A stretch of 64,000 bases of DNA from Stenotrophomonas sp. ISL-67 (GCF_018612915.1 NZ_JAGGRL010000008.1:1-64000), one strand, 5' to 3'; shown: positions 17,603-28,432, counted from the first letter of the stretch. The notes: generated by a model from the sequence alone, not told the origin. Numbers and translations: made by a program.

Positions 17603-18873
17603 GGGGTGTCTCCATTCGGGGAATAGATATCGCTGACGCGGCGCTTGAGCAGCTCGCGCAGGGGCAGGCGCAAGGCATCCAGCGCCGCCACCGAGGCGGA
17701 GCCAAGGCTGTCGTCGCGGTACGGCAGGTAGGCTTCCTTGACCGGAATGCGCAGCTGCGTGCATTCGTACAGGTCGGCCAGGGTGAGTTTGTCCAGGTCG
17801 CGGGAAAGCAGCCACTCGCCCCGCTCGTCGCGGCGCACCACGCGGATCGCTTCCAGGTCGCAGAGCATGCTCTGCAGCAGCGAGTCGGTCAGCATCGGTT
17901 CCAGCCGCAGGACCTCGTCTTCGTCCAGCCCGCGACCGTCCACGCGCGCCTGGTGGAAGCGCCCGATGAGACGCAGCAGCCCATACAGTTCATAGCCGGT
18001 GGGCAGGCGCAGGTCGGCCGGCTGGTAACGGAATGCGGCGATCGACGAGGCCAGCGAGGCGCCCAGCAGCACCGACACCCAGCATAGATAGATCCACAGC
18101 AGCAGGATCGGCACGAATGCCACCGTGCCATAGAGCTTCTGGTAGGACTGGAAGCTGCCAAGGTAAGCGCCCATGCCCCACTTCACCAGTTCCAGCATCA
18201 CGGCAGCGAGGATCGCGCCGGGGATGGCATGCCGCCACTTCACGGTGTGGTGCGGCACCACGCGGTACACCAGCATGATGCAGACGAACTCGATCAGGAT
18301 CGGCGCAATGGTGAGCGAGGCGTTGGCCAGCAGGCGGCCTTCGCTGGTGCCGAACAGCGGCAGCGCGAACACCCGCGCCGACACGGCCAGCGAGGCGGCC
18401 GCCAGCATCGCGCCGAGGGTGAGTACGGTCCAATAGACCAGGAAGCGGGTGAGCTTGGGCCGCGCCGAACTGACCCGCCAGATCTGGTTGAAGGTCTGCT
18501 CCACGCTGTTGAGGGTGATCAGCAGCGACACCACCAGCGCGATGAAGCCGGCGGCGGTGAGCTGGCCGGCGCTGGCCGAGAACTGGCGCAGGTAGCCCTC
18601 GGCCGCGCGCGCGGCATTGGGCACGAAGTTGGAGAACACGTAGTCGCTGAGCGTGTCGCTCCAGCGATCGAACACCGGGAACGCCGAGAGCACCCCGAAC
18701 ACCACGATGGCCAGCGGCACCAGCGCGAACACGGTGGTGTAGGCCAGCGAGGCGGCAGCCTGGAACAGGCGGTCATCGAGGAAGCGACGCCACAGGAAGC
18801 GACCAAAGCTGGCGGTGCGGGCGCGGTCGCGCACGCGTTCCATCCACAGGTTGAGGGTATCCAGGGGTTCCAT
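17599..18873 (-). CDS. yihY: YihY family inner membrane protein (UPF0761)
   Basis: 424 aa. Once annotated as ribonuclease BN, this family is now regarded as membrane proteins of unknown function. It has about six transmembrane segments: LAYTTVFALVPLAIVVFGVL is the conserved first one, with FIALVVSLLITLNSVEQTFNQIW and VAFVPILLLWIYLCWVSVLLG later. A cytosolic C-terminal winged-helix-like tail follows (LLRLIGRFHQAR..., residues about 300-424). The start at 18873 begins MEPLDTLNLWMERVRDRA. Translationally coupled to the TlpA-like gene. Confidence 0.9.
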   Translation of the reverse strand: MEPLDTLNLWMERVRDRARTASFGRFLWRRFLDDRLFQAAASLAYTTVFALVPLAIVVFGVLSAFPVFDRWSDTLSDYVFSNFVPNAARAAEGYLRQFSASAGQLTAAGFIALVVSLLITLNSVEQTFNQIWRVSSARPKLTRFLVYWTVLTLGAMLAAASLAVSARVFALPLFGTSEGRLLANASLTIAPILIEFVCIMLVYRVVPHHTVKWRHAIPGAILAAVMLELVKWGMGAYLGSFQSYQKLYGTVAFVPILLLWIYLCWVSVLLGASLASSIAAFRYQPADLRLPTGYELYGLLRLIGRFHQARVDGRGLDEDEVLRLEPMLTDSLLQSMLCDLEAIRVVRRDERGEWLLSRDLDKLTLADLYECTQLRIPVKEAYLPYRDDSLGSASVAALDALRLPLRELLKRRVSDIYSPNGDTP

Positions 18874-18891
18874 CGTGGCAAGCGTACCTGA

Positions 18892-19867
<976 letters not shown>

Positions 19868-19871
<4 letters not shown>

Positions 19872-19926
19872 CGCCGGCCGTTGGCCGGCCCAGGCGGTAC
19901 GTGGGCCGGCCAACGGCCGGCGCTAC
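19868..19926. repeat. Inverted REP pair; first TAG is the DUF2069 stop
   Basis: GTAGCGCCGGCCGTTGGCCG opens the pair and its reverse complement closes it, with GTAG at both outer ends. TAG 19869-19871 ends the DUF2069 frame. As RNA it would fold into two stable hairpins or one long one. Confidence 0.85.
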
Positions 19927-20000
19927 CGACCTCGTCGCCGTATCATGTGCACCTTACGTGGCACCCCCGCGCGGCTCACCGTCAAACCAGGATTGCGGCA

Positions 20001-20486
20001 ATGGAAGAACTACTGATCATCACCACCGGTGGCACGATCGACAAGATCTACTTCGACGACAAGTCGGATTACCAGATCGGCGATCCGCAGATCGGGATGA
20101 TCCTGCGCGAGCTGGGCGTAACCTTCCGTTTCAACGTGATTCCGATCCTGCGCAAGGACTCGCTGCACATCACCGATGAAGACCGCGAGCTGATCCGCGC
20201 AACCATCGCCGCGCAGCCGACCCGCCACGTGCTGGTCACCCACGGCACCGATTCGATGGTGCAGACCGGCCAGGTGCTCAAGAGCATCCCGGACAAGACC
20301 ATCGTCATGACCGGCGCGCTCAGCCCGGCACGCTTCCGCGGTTCGGACGCCGAGTTCAACATCGGCTGCGCGATCGGCGCGGTGCAGTCGCTGCCGCCGG
20401 GTGTGTACATCGCCATGAACGGCCGCATCTGGAATCCCGAACACGTGCGCAAGAACGTGGCCGCAAACCGGTTCGAGGACGCATGA
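20001..20486 (+). CDS. Stand-alone asparaginase N-terminal domain protein
   Basis: 161 aa. It matches only the N-terminal domain of the bacterial type I/II asparaginase fold, half the usual about 330 residues. The catalytic threonines are in TTGGTIDK (residue about 11) and THGTDSM, where Asp follows; a Lys occurs in EHVRKN near the position of the catalytic Lys. The usual C-terminal domain, which helps form the dimer active site, is absent and the downstream DNA has no trace of it. Activity is uncertain; it may have another amidase role. Starts ATG at 20001. Confidence 0.8.
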   Translation: MEELLIITTGGTIDKIYFDDKSDYQIGDPQIGMILRELGVTFRFNVIPILRKDSLHITDEDRELIRATIAAQPTRHVLVTHGTDSMVQTGQVLKSIPDKTIVMTGALSPARFRGSDAEFNIGCAIGAVQSLPPGVYIAMNGRIWNPEHVRKNVAANRFEDA

Positions 20487-20532
20487 TCGCCTGTCCCGAC
20501 GTATCCGGATCCCACCGGGAACGTAGCAATTC

Positions 20533-20559
20533 GTAGGGCCGGCCAACGGCCGGCGCTAC
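20533..20559 (-). repeat. GTAG REP after the asparaginase gene
   Basis: GTAGGGCCGGCC at one end and GGCCGGCGCTAC at the other, so GTAG occurs at both ends. It is preceded by CAATTCGTAG as in the elements at 16711 and 25103, immediately before a terminator. Confidence 0.75.
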
Positions 20560-20566
20560 CGAAAAG

Positions 20567-20589
20567 AGGCCCCGGCGTTGCCGGGGCCT
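20567..20589. terminator. Bidirectional intrinsic terminator
   Basis: AGGCCCCGG/CCGGGGCCT around CGTTG, followed by seven T on the plus strand and by TCTTTT on the minus strand. It separates the convergent asparaginase and subtilase genes. Confidence 0.9.
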
Positions 20590-20594
20590 TTTTT

Positions 20595-22334
<1,740 letters not shown>

Positions 22335-22622
22335 CGGAATTCCCTTTAGGTCTTGAGGAGCCGTCGAGGCGGCGTGGTGGGTTCGATCCGGCGCTGTGCA
22401 GAGATGGCTTGGATCGAACCTGGAAGACGGATCGGTTTTCCCCTGCAAAACCGCCCGACCCCGGACGCTAGTGGTTTCGATTCACCCCAACAACGTTTCA
22501 GCGCGCTTTCAGGATTGTGAAAGTTTCGATCTGAGACTTTCCGGGTCAATGGTTTGTGAATGTGAAGAAACCTGCGGGTAGGGAAATGGACAGCTCGCGC
22601 GTAATCCGTGTCCTGCGTCACT

Positions 22623-22645
22623 GTCTTGCGCGTCAATCGCAAGAC
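22623..22645. promoter_or_regulatory. Perfect 8 bp inverted repeat upstream of the subtilase gene
   Basis: GTCTTGCG and CGCAAGAC are separated by 7 nt, about 290 bp before the subtilase start. The shape fits a dimeric regulator site, but no known consensus is recognised. Confidence 0.35.
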
Positions 22646-22703
22646 ATCGCTTGCGCAGCAATGGGTTAGCCCGGTTTGGATCGTTCTGAGCGGCCAGGGT
22701 GTG

Positions 22704-22772
22704 GCAGCCACGCAGGGCGTGGCTCTACGGCCTTCGGCCCGCCAACCGTAGAGCCACGCCCTGCGTGGCTGC
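22704..22772. repeat. Inverted REP pair, CACGCCCTGCGTG family
   Basis: Minus-strand copy 22704-22728 and plus-strand copy 22748-22772 with GTAG ends facing each other. Each reads GTAGAGCCACGCCCTGCGTG followed by GCTGC. The same family occurs at 28433-28502 and 35772-35796. Confidence 0.85.
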
Positions 22773-22789
22773 GCGACCCATCCCAAATG

Positions 22790-22817
22790 AAAAGGCCCGC
22801 CTGTTGCCAGGCGGGCC
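22790..22817 (-). terminator. Intrinsic terminator of ilvE
   Basis: On the minus strand GGCCCGCCTG, loop GCAA, CAGGCGGGCC, then TTTT. It begins 26 nt after the ilvE stop. Confidence 0.85.
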
Positions 22818-22843
22818 TCGGTCTCTTGTTTTCCTGGGCCGGA

Positions 22844-23941
22844 TCAGCCGTCCAGGCGCACCAGCCAGCCATGACGATCCGGCAGGCGGCCGTACTGGAT
22901 GTCGGTCAGTTCCTTGCGCAGCGACATGGTCACTTCACCGGCCGGGGCAGCCAGGTCGCCCACGGAGAAGCCCTCGCCCTTGAGCTGGCCGATCGGGGTG
23001 ACCACCGCCGCGGTACCGCAGGCGAACACTTCGGCAATCTCGCCCGAGGTCACGCCCTGCTTCCACTCGTCGATGGTCACCTTGCGCTCTTCGACCTTCA
23101 TGCCACGGTCGCGCGCCAGCTGCAGGATGCTTTCACGGGTGATGCCTTCCAGGATGCTGCCGGACAGTTCCGGGGTCACCAGCGTGCCGTCCTTGTAGAC
23201 CAGGAACACGTTCATGCCACCCAGTTCTTCCAGGTACCTGCCCTCGACCGGATCCAGGAACAGCACCTGTGAGCAGCCCTGCGCCTGCGCCTTCTGCTGC
23301 GGCAACAGCGAAGCGGCGTAGTTGCCGCCGCACTTGGCCGCACCCGTGCCGCCCTTGGCCGCACGCGCGTATTCGGTGGACAGCCAGATCGCCACTGGGG
23401 CCACGCCCTTGGCGAAGTAGGGGCCGGCCGGGCTGGCGATCACGTAATAGCCGGCTTTCTGCGCACCGCGCACGCCGAGGAAGGCTTCATCGCCGATCAT
23501 GAACGGGCGGAAGTACAGGCTGGATTCGTCGGCCGACGGCACCCAGCTGGCATCCAAGGCGATCAGCTGCTTGAGCGATTCAACGAAGATCTCCACCGGC
23601 AGCTCCGGCAGCGCCAGGCGCTGCGCCGAGCGCTGCAGGCGGCGGCCGTTGGCGTCCGGCCGGAAGGTCCAGATAGAACCATCGGCGTGGCGGTAGGCCT
23701 TGATGCCTTCGAAGATTTCCTGGCCGTAATGCAGCACGGCGGCGGCCGGATCCAGCTGCAGCGGGCCGTAGGGGCGCACGCTGGCGTCGTGCCAGCCGGT
23801 ATCCTTGTCCCAGCGCACTTCCACCATGTGGTCGGTGAAGTGCAGACCAAAACCGGGCGCGGCCAGGATGCGTTCGCGCTCCTCGCTGCTGCGCGGCTGG
23901 GCGGAACGGGTGGTGGTGAAGCTCACGGAAGACTGGGACAC
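22844..23941 (-). CDS. ilvE: Branched-chain amino acid aminotransferase
   Basis: 365 aa, the longer fold-type IV form (type II BCAT). It transfers the amino group of Leu, Ile and Val to 2-oxoglutarate using PLP. The PLP lysine is expected at Lys203 in AAKCGGNYAASL; HYGQEIFEGIKAYR and ELGGMNVFLVY are family motifs. It starts at ATG 23941 (MSQSSVSFTTTRS). It lies 31 bp after sufT on the same strand, so the two may share a transcript. Confidence 0.95.
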   Translation of the reverse strand: MSQSSVSFTTTRSAQPRSSEERERILAAPGFGLHFTDHMVEVRWDKDTGWHDASVRPYGPLQLDPAAAVLHYGQEIFEGIKAYRHADGSIWTFRPDANGRRLQRSAQRLALPELPVEIFVESLKQLIALDASWVPSADESSLYFRPFMIGDEAFLGVRGAQKAGYYVIASPAGPYFAKGVAPVAIWLSTEYARAAKGGTGAAKCGGNYAASLLPQQKAQAQGCSQVLFLDPVEGRYLEELGGMNVFLVYKDGTLVTPELSGSILEGITRESILQLARDRGMKVEERKVTIDEWKQGVTSGEIAEVFACGTAAVVTPIGQLKGEGFSVGDLAAPAGEVTMSLRKELTDIQYGRLPDRHGWLVRLDG

Positions 23942-23972
23942 CGGATATTTCCTGTTCTGGTTACGGGATCAA

Positions 23973-24524
23973 TTACAGCATGCCGGTTTCGAGGCGGGCG
24001 GCCTCGGACATCATGTGCTGGTTCCACGGCGGGTCGAACACCAGTTCGACATCGGCTTCGGCCACGGTCGGGATCATTTCCAGCTTGCTGCGCACGTCGT
24101 CGACGAGGATGTCGCCCATGCCACACGCTGGCGCGGTCAGGGTCATCTTGACGTCGACCTCGCGCTGGCCATCGTCCAGGTGCTTGAGCTCCACTTCGTA
24201 GACCAGGCCCAGGTCGACGATGTTGAACGGGATCTCCGGGTCGAAGCAGGTGCGCAGCTGCTGCCACACCAGCTTTTCGACCTCCTCGTCGGAGGCGTCG
24301 GCGGGCAGTTCCAGCGCCGGTGGCGGTTCCTTGCCCATGGCGTCGCCGTCCTTGCCGGCGATGCGGAACAGATTGCCTTCAACGAACACGGTATAGCTGC
24401 CACCCAGCGCCTGGGTGATGTACCCATAGCTGCCGGCCGGCAAAGTGACCGTTTCGCCCTGGGGGACCATGACGGCCTCGCAGTCGCGTTCGAAGTGGAC
24501 GGGTTCGCTGCTACGGGAGTACAT
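23973..24524 (-). CDS. sufT: Putative Fe-S cluster assembly protein SufT
   Basis: 183 aa. An N-terminal segment (ERDCEAVMVPQGETVTLPAGS) is followed by a MIP18/PaaD-type domain from about residue 80 (VWQQLRTCFDPEIPFNIVDLGLVYEV, TLTAPACGMGD, DPPWNQHMMSEAAR). SufT proteins help to mature Fe-S enzymes. The conserved Cys in TAPACGMG is present. No other suf gene is in the window. Confidence 0.9.
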   Translation of the reverse strand: MYSRSSEPVHFERDCEAVMVPQGETVTLPAGSYGYITQALGGSYTVFVEGNLFRIAGKDGDAMGKEPPPALELPADASDEEVEKLVWQQLRTCFDPEIPFNIVDLGLVYEVELKHLDDGQREVDVKMTLTAPACGMGDILVDDVRSKLEMIPTVAEADVELVFDPPWNQHMMSEAARLETGML

Positions 24525-24641
24525 GTGGATCGATATGGGGTCGCGGCCAATTCCCGCAAGGCCGCCATTTTAGCCCAGCGGCCGCCCACGCGCCGGTCAC
24601 CCCGCAAGCCGGTATCCTGTGGCGGACCAAAGGAAGAATGC

Positions 24642-25061
24642 ATGCCGCCCACCTCTGCGCCCGCCAGGTCTTCTGCCTGGGTCTGGGCCCCGCTGTTTCT
24701 GCTTGGAATCGTCACGGCCACACTGGCCTGGTTGGTCATCGCACTGCTGAGCAGCCGCCAGGCGGGCTGGATGGCCGTACTGGCCGCGCTGGAACTGGGG
24801 TTCATGCTGCGCCTGGGCAAGCTGCGCGGCGGCCCGTTGCGGGTCACATTGACCCTGCTGGGAACCCTGCTGGTGGCGGCAGCCGCCAACTGGGGCATCG
24901 CCTCGGCCTATCTGGGCGGTTCGCTGGGACTGGATCCGTGGGATTCAGCGTTGCGGATGGGGCCGTTCATGGCGTTCACGTTGGTTCAGCTGGCCAACGG
25001 CGTTGCCGAATGGTTGTGGCTGGGGGTGGCGTTGGTCGTCGGGTGGTGGATAGCGAGGTAA
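24642..25061 (+). CDS. Small hypothetical membrane protein
   Basis: 139 aa, not recognised. After a short Pro/Ser-rich start it has four hydrophobic segments (about residues 13-35, 45-56, 67-85 and 100-138), with WLWLGVALVVGWWIAR at the end. AGGAAGA lies at the right distance before the ATG at 24642, which supports it as a real gene. It is divergent from sufT and convergent with pntB. No conserved catalytic motif is seen. Confidence 0.7.
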   Translation: MPPTSAPARSSAWVWAPLFLLGIVTATLAWLVIALLSSRQAGWMAVLAALELGFMLRLGKLRGGPLRVTLTLLGTLLVAAAANWGIASAYLGGSLGLDPWDSALRMGPFMAFTLVQLANGVAEWLWLGVALVVGWWIAR

Positions 25062-25073
25062 CGTTCGGCGATT

Positions 25074-25185
25074 GCGTGGGCCGGCCAACGGCCGGCGCTA
25101 CGAATTGTTACGGGCCCATTGAAATCAGGATCAATCAACCGCCGGGTCCATCGACCCGTAGCGCCGGCCGTTGGCCGGCCCACGC
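25074..25185. repeat. REP pair with perfect 29 bp arms around a GGATCAATCAACC core
   Basis: Arms 25074-25102 and 25157-25185 are exact reverse complements over 29 bp. Between them, on the minus strand, GGTTGATTGATCC, CAATGGGCCCGTAA and AATTCGTAG repeat the unit seen at the ends of the 16679-17032 palindrome. It fills the gap between the convergent membrane protein gene and pntB. Confidence 0.85.
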
Positions 25186-25208
25186 ATATCCATGGCCATC
25201 CCATCCGC

Positions 25209-26654
25209 TCAATGCCCCCCGTCGAGCGCCTTCAATTCGCTGACCAACGCGCCAGCCGCCCCAGCCCCATCGCCGTAGAGCATGCGCGCGTTGTCGGCGT
25301 AGAACAGCGCGTTTTCGATGCCGGCGAAGCCCGTACCCTTGCCGCGCTTGATCACCACCACGTTGCGGGCGTTGACCACGTCCAGGATCGGCATGCCGTA
25401 GATCGGGCTGGCCGGGTCGGTGCGCGCCACCGGGTTGACCACGTCATTGGCGCCGATCACCAGTGCCACGTCGGTGGTGGGGAACTCCGGGTTGATGTCG
25501 TCCATGTCGGCGATCAGGTCGTACGGCACGCCCGCTTCGGCCAACAGCACGTTCATGTGGCCCGGCATGCGTCCCGCCACCGGGTGGATCGCGAATTTCA
25601 CCTTGATGCCGCGCTCGATCAGGCGCTGTGCCAGCTCCCATACCTTGTGCTGGGCCTGGGCCACGGCCATCCCGTAGCCGGGCACGATCACCACGCGTTC
25701 GGCAAAAGCCAGCATGGCGGCCACGTCGCTGGCCTCGATCGGCTTCTGCGCGCCGGTGATTTCCTGCGCGGTGCCGCCACCACCGAAGTTGGAGAACAGC
25801 ACGCCGCTGATCGGCCGGTTCATCGCCTTGGCCATCAACCGGGTCAGCAGGATGCCGGCCGCGCCGACCATCATGCCGGCGATGATCAACGCCTCGTTGC
25901 CCAGCACATAGCCTTCGAAGGCCACGGCCAGGCCGGTGAAGGCGTTGTACAGCGAGATCACCACCGGCATGTCGGCGCCGCCGATCGGCAGGGTCATCAA
26001 CACGCCCAACGCCAGGGCGACCACGAAGAAGCTGATGATCGCCACCGGGCTCAGGCTGACCGCCGCCCAGGTGCCCAGCACCACCATCGCCAGCGCGACC
26101 AGCAGATTGAACGCCTGCTGGCCGGGAAAGGTCACGCGCCGGTCCAGCCGCCCGTCGAGCTTGGCCCAGGCGATGATGGAACCGGACAGCGATACCGCGC
26201 CGATCGCCGAGCCGATCACCGCCAGCGCCAGCACCGTGGCCGAGGGTTGGCGCGCGCCCAGTTCGGCGATGGCCTGCGCGCTCCAGTGGCTGGTATCGCG
26301 GTTGGCCAGGAACGAAAAGCGCAGCAGTTCCACCGCACCGATCGCGGCGGCCGAACCGCCGCCCATGCCGTTGTACAGCGCCACCATCTGCGGCATGTCG
26401 GTGATGGCCACGCGCTTGGCCGACCACCACGCCACGCCGGTACCGATGGCTACCGCCGCCAGGATCAGCGGTACGTTGTGCAGGTCGGGCAGGAAGAAGG
26501 TCGCCACCGTGGCGATCAGCATGCCCAGGCCCGCCCAGCGGATGCCGCTGCGCGCGGTCATCGGCGAGGCCATGCGCTGCAGGCCCAGCAGGAACAGGGT
26601 GGCGGCCACCAGGTAGCTCACCTGCACCAGCCACTGCAGCAGTTGCGCGGTGGT
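25209..26654 (-). CDS. pntB: NAD(P) transhydrogenase subunit beta
   Basis: About 481 aa. Proton-pumping transhydrogenase: membrane domain II (about nine helices, residues about 1-280) and the NADP(H)-binding domain III, with GYGMAVAQAQHKV, HPVAGRMPGHMNVLLAEA and KRGKGTGFAGI. It uses the proton gradient to reduce NADP with NADH. The start is uncertain: GTG 26654 (MTTAQLLQW) or TTG 26663, which overlaps the stop of pntAB as TTGA and lies 8 nt after GGAG. Coupled to the upstream gene either way. Confidence 0.93.
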   Translation of the reverse strand, partial: TTAQLLQWLVQVSYLVAATLFLLGLQRMASPMTARSGIRWAGLGMLIATVATFFLPDLHNVPLILAAVAIGTGVAWWSAKRVAITDMPQMVALYNGMGGGSAAAIGAVELLRFSFLANRDTSHWSAQAIAELGARQPSATVLALAVIGSAIGAVSLSGSIIAWAKLDGRLDRRVTFPGQQAFNLLVALAMVVLGTWAAVSLSPVAIISFFVVALALGVLMTLPIGGADMPVVISLYNAFTGLAVAFEGYVLGNEALIIAGMMVGAAGILLTRLMAKAMNRPISGVLFSNFGGGGTAQEITGAQKPIEASDVAAMLAFAERVVIVPGYGMAVAQAQHKVWELAQRLIERGIKVKFAIHPVAGRMPGHMNVLLAEAGVPYDLIADMDDINPEFPTTDVALVIGANDVVNPVARTDPASPIYGMPILDVVNARNVVVIKRGKGTGFAGIENALFYADNARMLYGDGAGAAGALVSELKALDGGH

Positions 26655-26659
26655 CACGT

Positions 26660-26968
26660 TCAAGGTGCCTTCTCCCCGGCGTCGCGCTTCTGGCTGGGCT
26701 TGAACATGTCCAGCATGCGCTCGGTCACCACGTAACCGCCTGCGGCGTTGCCCGCGCCCAGCACCACGGCGATGAAGCCGATGATCTTCTCCAGCGGGGT
26801 CTGCGCGTGGCCCAGCACCACCATGGCGCCGATCAGCACGATGCCGTGGATGAAGTTGGACCCGGACATCAGGGGGGTATGCAGGATCACCGGCACCCGC
26901 GAAATGATCACGTGGCCTGCAATCGCAGCCAGCATGAAGATGTACAACGCCACGAACCCGTCGCTCAT
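26660..26968 (-). CDS. pntAB: NAD(P) transhydrogenase subunit alpha part 2
   Basis: 102 aa. The membrane part of the alpha chain as a separate protein, with three or four helices (FVALYIFMLAAIAGHVIISRVP begins it, then SGSNFIHGIVLIGAMVVL and IIGFIAVVLGAGNAAGGYVVT). It ends in a charged tail KPSQKRDAGEKAP. In three-gene systems it normally lies right behind pntAA; here pntAA is 1.5 kb upstream with other genes between. Confidence 0.95.
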   Translation of the reverse strand: MSDGFVALYIFMLAAIAGHVIISRVPVILHTPLMSGSNFIHGIVLIGAMVVLGHAQTPLEKIIGFIAVVLGAGNAAGGYVVTERMLDMFKPSQKRDAGEKAP

Positions 26969-27103
26969 TGCTGTCCCTCTTCCCGGCGGTCATCCCGTCC
27001 CCTGCATCATAACCATGCGCTGAACCGTTCTGCAGGGCGGTCAACCAATGCCGCGCCGGTGCGTTCTCACGGTATCCCCCTGCGCGAGCGCTACCCTGTG
27101 CTG

Positions 27104-27667
27104 GTGAGCCCTTCCCTGCCGACCCTGGCCGACGCTGCCGATGCCGAAACCGCGTTGCCGGTGTCGCTGGATACGTTCCTGGCCGGCATCGGCCCGCGTG
27201 CGTTCCGCTTCGCCGAGGCCGGGCTGCGCCAGCGTGACGATGCGCTGGATGCGGTGCAGGACGCGATGCTGCGCATGCTGGCCTACCGCGACAAACCCGC
27301 GGGGGAGTGGTCCCCGCTGTTCTGGAGCATCCTGCGCCGCCGGGTGGTGGACCTGCAGCGCCGCCGCGGCTTCCGGCTGCAGTTCTGGCGCAGCAGCGAC
27401 GAACTGGCCGGCGACCACGACATCGACTGGGCCGATCCGGGCCCCGGCCCGGCGCAGGCCCACGAGCAGCGCGATCAGTACGCCGCGCTGGTCAAGGCAT
27501 TGCGCGGGCTGCCGGCACGCCAACGCGAAGCGTTCACGCTGCGCGTGCTGCAGCAGCTCGATGGCGCCACCACCGCCGCAGCCATGGGCTGCAGCGAAGG
27601 CGCGGTCAAAACCCATCTTTCGCGCGCCCGGCAGGCGCTGCAGCAGCATCTGGAGATCGAACTGTGA
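27104..27667 (+). CDS. ECF-type RNA polymerase sigma factor
   Basis: About 187 aa. Region 2 (RFAEAGLRQRDDALDAVQDA, then MLRMLAYRDKP, about residues 37-67) and region 4 (LPARQREAFTLRVLQQLDGA to GCSEGAVKTHLSRARQALQQ, about 135-184) are present with a short linker. No ATG fits; GTG at 27104 or 27098 is the start. It diverges from pntAB by about 135 bp and heads a three-gene cassette. Its stop overlaps the next GTG (GTGA). Target promoters are unknown. Confidence 0.85.
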   Translation: MSPSLPTLADAADAETALPVSLDTFLAGIGPRAFRFAEAGLRQRDDALDAVQDAMLRMLAYRDKPAGEWSPLFWSILRRRVVDLQRRRGFRLQFWRSSDELAGDHDIDWADPGPGPAQAHEQRDQYAALVKALRGLPARQREAFTLRVLQQLDGATTAAAMGCSEGAVKTHLSRARQALQQHLEIEL

Positions 27668-27993
27668 GCCGCCCCGTGAATTCCACGCTTCCTGATGACG
27701 CCGCGCTGGCGCAGCTGCACGCGCAGGCGGTGAACCAGCTCTCTCCGGCCACGCTGGCGCGCCTGCGTGCCGCCCGGCACGCGCCGCGGCAGGCACGCGC
27801 GCACGGCTGGTGGCTGGCCACCGCCTGTTCGCTGGTGGTCGCGCTGGGGCTGGGCATCAGCTTCACCGCCCATCCGCCGGAGCCCCCCCCGGTGCAGATG
27901 GCAGGCAGTGCCGGAGATGACAGCAGCGATGTGCTCGACGAGAATCCGGACCTGTACCTGTGGCTGGGCGCCACCGACCTGGCAATGGAGTGA
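27664..27993 (+). CDS. Small membrane protein, DUF3619-like, next to sigma factor
   Basis: 109 aa. One transmembrane segment (WWLATACSLVVALGLGISF, about residues 53-71) with a soluble N-terminal part of about 50 residues and a short acidic tail (DDSSDVLDENPDLYLWLG). Place and size fit the DUF3619 genes that sit between ECF sigma factors and DUF3106 genes. The topology would suit an anti-sigma role, but that is inference. GTG start, coupled to the sigma gene. Confidence 0.7.
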   Translation: MSRPVNSTLPDDAALAQLHAQAVNQLSPATLARLRAARHAPRQARAHGWWLATACSLVVALGLGISFTAHPPEPPPVQMAGSAGDDSSDVLDENPDLYLWLGATDLAME

Positions 27994-27995
27994 AC

Positions 27996-28427
27996 ATGAA
28001 ACCGCGACTGACCCTGGCGCTGGTGCTGCTGTCGCTGAGCGCGGCCAGCGGGGCACAGACTTCGGCGCTGCCGGAGTGGGACAAGCTCACCCCGCAACAG
28101 CGGGAGGCGCTGATCGCGCCGGTGCGCGACCGCTGGAACGACGCGCCGCCGCCGCAGCGCGAGCGCATGCTGCAGCACGGCCAGCGCTGGCAGAGCATGA
28201 CCCCGGAACAGCGCGAGCTGGCCCGGCGCGGCCGCCACCGCTTCGAGAACATGAGCCCGGAGCAACGGGAGCAGGCAAAGGCATTGTTCGCGCAGATGCG
28301 GGGCATGACGCCTGCGCAGCGTGACGCGTTGCGCGAGCGCTGGGCCGGCATGAGTCCTGAGCAGCGGCAGGAATGGCTGAAGGCCAACCCGGTAACGGAC
28401 CGCCCGCCGGCACCGCCCAGGCGCTGA
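27996..28427 (+). CDS. DUF3106 exported protein with Gln/Arg-rich repeats
   Basis: 143 aa. Signal peptide (KPRLTLALVLLSLSAASGAQ), then five imperfect repeats of the type (M/L)TPEQRE..R..W..M (LTPQQREAL, APPPQRERM, MTPEQREL, MSPEQREQ, MTPAQRDAL, MSPEQRQEW). This is the DUF3106 pattern and recalls periplasmic helical sensors such as CpxP/Spy, but function is unknown. It follows the DUF3619-like gene by 2 nt and completes the sigma cassette. Confidence 0.82.
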   Translation: MKPRLTLALVLLSLSAASGAQTSALPEWDKLTPQQREALIAPVRDRWNDAPPPQRERMLQHGQRWQSMTPEQRELARRGRHRFENMSPEQREQAKALFAQMRGMTPAQRDALRERWAGMSPEQRQEWLKANPVTDRPPAPPRR

Positions 28428-28432
28428 TCGTT

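Larger units (their letters stand above)
22335..22843. other. Noncoding gap between subtilase start and ilvE end
   Basis: No gene is supported in these 509 bases. It should hold the subtilase promoter (minus strand). Seen are the inverted repeat at 22623-22645, a weaker one around 22527-22550 (GAAAGT/ACTTTC), an inverted REP pair and the ilvE terminator. Confidence 0.6.

Noticed and set aside
20487-20532. Remnant of the missing asparaginase C-terminal domain
   Set aside because: Only 46 bp separate the stop from the REP, and no frame resembles the domain.
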